Below, piece after piece: positions 32,871 through 34,590 of a stretch of DNA of 34,590 bases. The position numbers were made by a program, and so were the translations under genes. Each line of letters starts with the position of its first letter. Position 1 is the stretch's first letter. Source of the DNA: Candidatus Caccousia avicola (GTDB taxonomy: Bacteria; Bacillota; Clostridia; Oscillospirales; Acutalibacteraceae); the NCBI GenBank assembly GCA_018712435.1, contig DVGZ01000068.1:1-34590 (forward strand). The letters run 5' to 3'. Under the pieces are notes generated by a model that was not told where the DNA came from, did no database searches, and was given only the letters and a program-made list of their open reading frames with translations.

Positions 32871-33533
32871 ATGGAACGTCAAATGACAAAAGGGCATTGC
32901 TATCTCTGTGGCGCAATCGTTGCAAAATCGGGTTTTTTGAAGCATTTTTCCTCCAGACATTCTGGCGGGGAGGAGGCGGAGAACCAGAAATGTGTGCTCC
33001 TCAAGGTGGAGGACGCCGAGGATAAGGTGTATTGGCTGTACCTCGATATGCCGTTGACTTCCACGCTCAAAACGCTGGATACTTTTTTGCGAGAGATCTG
33101 GCTTGAGTGCTGTGGGCATATGAGCGCATTTTATCAACGCGGCGGGGTGGAGATAGGGAAGAGTACAAAGCTCGAGAGCATTCCGACCGGTTCCGTTCTC
33201 TTCTACGAGTATGATTTCGGCAGTACGACAGAGCTTCGGATTACGTTTCTGCATCCTGTGTCCCGTCCCAAACAGCGCAAGGCTGTCCGTTTGCTGGCTC
33301 GGAATCTGCCTTTGCCTTTCGAGTGCGGACAGTGCGGCGAGGCGGCGGATTACATCTGCTGTGAATGTGACGCGATGGAGGAGTACCCATTTTTCTGCGA
33401 GAAATGTTTGGCATCCCACGAGCACGAAGGATGCGCCCTGCCCGTGGTCAATTCCCCAAGAATGGGCGTATGCGCGTACTGCGGGGAATACGATGGATAC
33501 GAGTATTCGGACAGTGCCGAAAAAGAAGGGTGA
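32871..33533 (+). CDS. pRiA4b ORF-3-like protein with zinc fingers (cassette cargo)
   Basis: 220 residues. The N-terminus has a C2H2-like finger CYLCGAIVAKSGFLKHFSSRH (residues about 8-28). The central part, DKVYWLYLDMPLTSTLKTLDTFLREIWLECCGHMSAF and VLFYEYDFGSTTELRITF, matches the pRiA4b ORF-3 (PF07929) pattern, including the YEYDFG motif. The C-terminus has a Cys-rich zinc-binding region (CGQCGEAADYICCECDAMEEYPFFCEKC, then CAYCG). AGGTGTG lies before the start. The gene starts 16 nt after a tRNA-Leu 5' copy and no promoter is visible. Function unknown; the family is often accessory or mobile. Confidence 0.8.
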   Translation: MERQMTKGHCYLCGAIVAKSGFLKHFSSRHSGGEEAENQKCVLLKVEDAEDKVYWLYLDMPLTSTLKTLDTFLREIWLECCGHMSAFYQRGGVEIGKSTKLESIPTGSVLFYEYDFGSTTELRITFLHPVSRPKQRKAVRLLARNLPLPFECGQCGEAADYICCECDAMEEYPFFCEKCLASHEHEGCALPVVNSPRMGVCAYCGEYDGYEYSDSAEKEG

Positions 33534-33598
33534 CAGAGCAGTGCAAGCAGGATGTGCTGTCTGCATCTATCCTTCTCCAGCAAAGACGAGACATCAAA

Positions 33599-33621
33599 GG
33601 CGGCAGGCCCCTCCTGCCGCC
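33599..33621 (+). terminator. Hairpin upstream of tRNA-Leu copy 3
   Basis: GGCGGCAGG (33599-33607), CCCCT loop, CCTGCCGCC (33613-33621), then 7 nt to the tRNA-like start. It is different in sequence from the GCGACAGGA hairpin of the other units but in the same position. Confidence 0.6.
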
Positions 33622-33628
33622 CCAATAC

Positions 33629-33652
33629 GCGGGTATGGCGGAATTGGCAGAC
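33629..33652 (+). pseudogene. tRNA-Leu 5' part, copy 3 (truncated)
   Basis: 24 nt identical to the start of tRNA-Leu (acceptor strand and most of the D arm), then divergence before the anticodon arm into AGATAATCGG. It lacks the loop/extension junction of copies 1 and 2. It may be a partly deleted junction. The next cargo gene starts 20 nt on. Confidence 0.7.
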
Positions 33653-33672
33653 AGATAATCGGAGAAAGGCTC

Positions 33673-34590
<918 letters not shown>

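Overview
The window looks like the chromosome of an anaerobic, spore-forming, G+C-rich clostridium, most like the Oscillospiraceae/Ruminococcaceae. The clues are sigG and a YlmC/YmxH-type sporulation protein, the MEP isoprenoid pathway, a minimal SufCB-type Fe-S system without SufS/SufU/SufE beside it, HemZ, indolepyruvate:ferredoxin oxidoreductase, and a DUF3343-cysteine desulfurase pair. The family placement is inferred from gene content; no database was consulted.

Layout. 1-2226: cca (cut by the left edge), sigG with a sigmaF-like promoter, and divergent ylmC/ymxH. 2300-4270: rpsB-tsf with a strong promoter, an intercistronic hairpin and a terminator. 4270-6250: the suf-like CB operon on the minus strand, followed by a hairpin-rich GC block that looks like a dispersed repeat. 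6375-10366: ADP-ribosylglycohydrolase, an unknown gene, ispD-ispF, then DUF3343 and a cysteine desulfurase. 10517-12707: cdaA-cdaR (c-di-AMP synthesis). 12893-20378: recJ, a long RSH (ppGpp) gene, an MBL-fold hydrolase, hemZ and a uridine-kinase-like gene. 20469-20930: a zinc-ribbon protein. 21011-26528 (minus): a five-gene operon, paaK-iorA-iorB-paaK-ACT, for aryl-pyruvate/aryl-acetate metabolism. 26906-30375: murD and two M42 peptidase genes; the second has lost most of its metal and catalytic residues. 30431-32512: a GNAT acetyltransferase and a methionine gamma-lyase family (YnbB-like) PLP enzyme.

The most unusual part is the right end, 32513-34590. A complete tRNA-Leu(TAG) closes the window. 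To its left are three extra copies of only its 5' part (39, 39 and 24 nt), and a strong hairpin lies 5-8 nt upstream of every copy. The two 39-nt copies break at exactly the same point, the last base of the anticodon loop, and continue into the same 18-nt sequence. The stretches between copies are 205-895 bp units. One has no ORF, one encodes a zinc-finger pRiA4b ORF-3-like protein, and one encodes an uncharacterised protein. Two units share a homologous 3' end of about 165 bp. This is what serial site-specific insertion of small promoterless cassettes into the anticodon loop would leave, with each cassette carrying a replacement tRNA 5' half. A sigmaA-type promoter precedes the first copy, as an integron promoter precedes its array. 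No recombinase gene is in the window, so mobility is inference.

Most of the rest is housekeeping and well recognised. Start sites were moved from the longest frame wherever a ribosome binding site and family length pointed to an internal codon.
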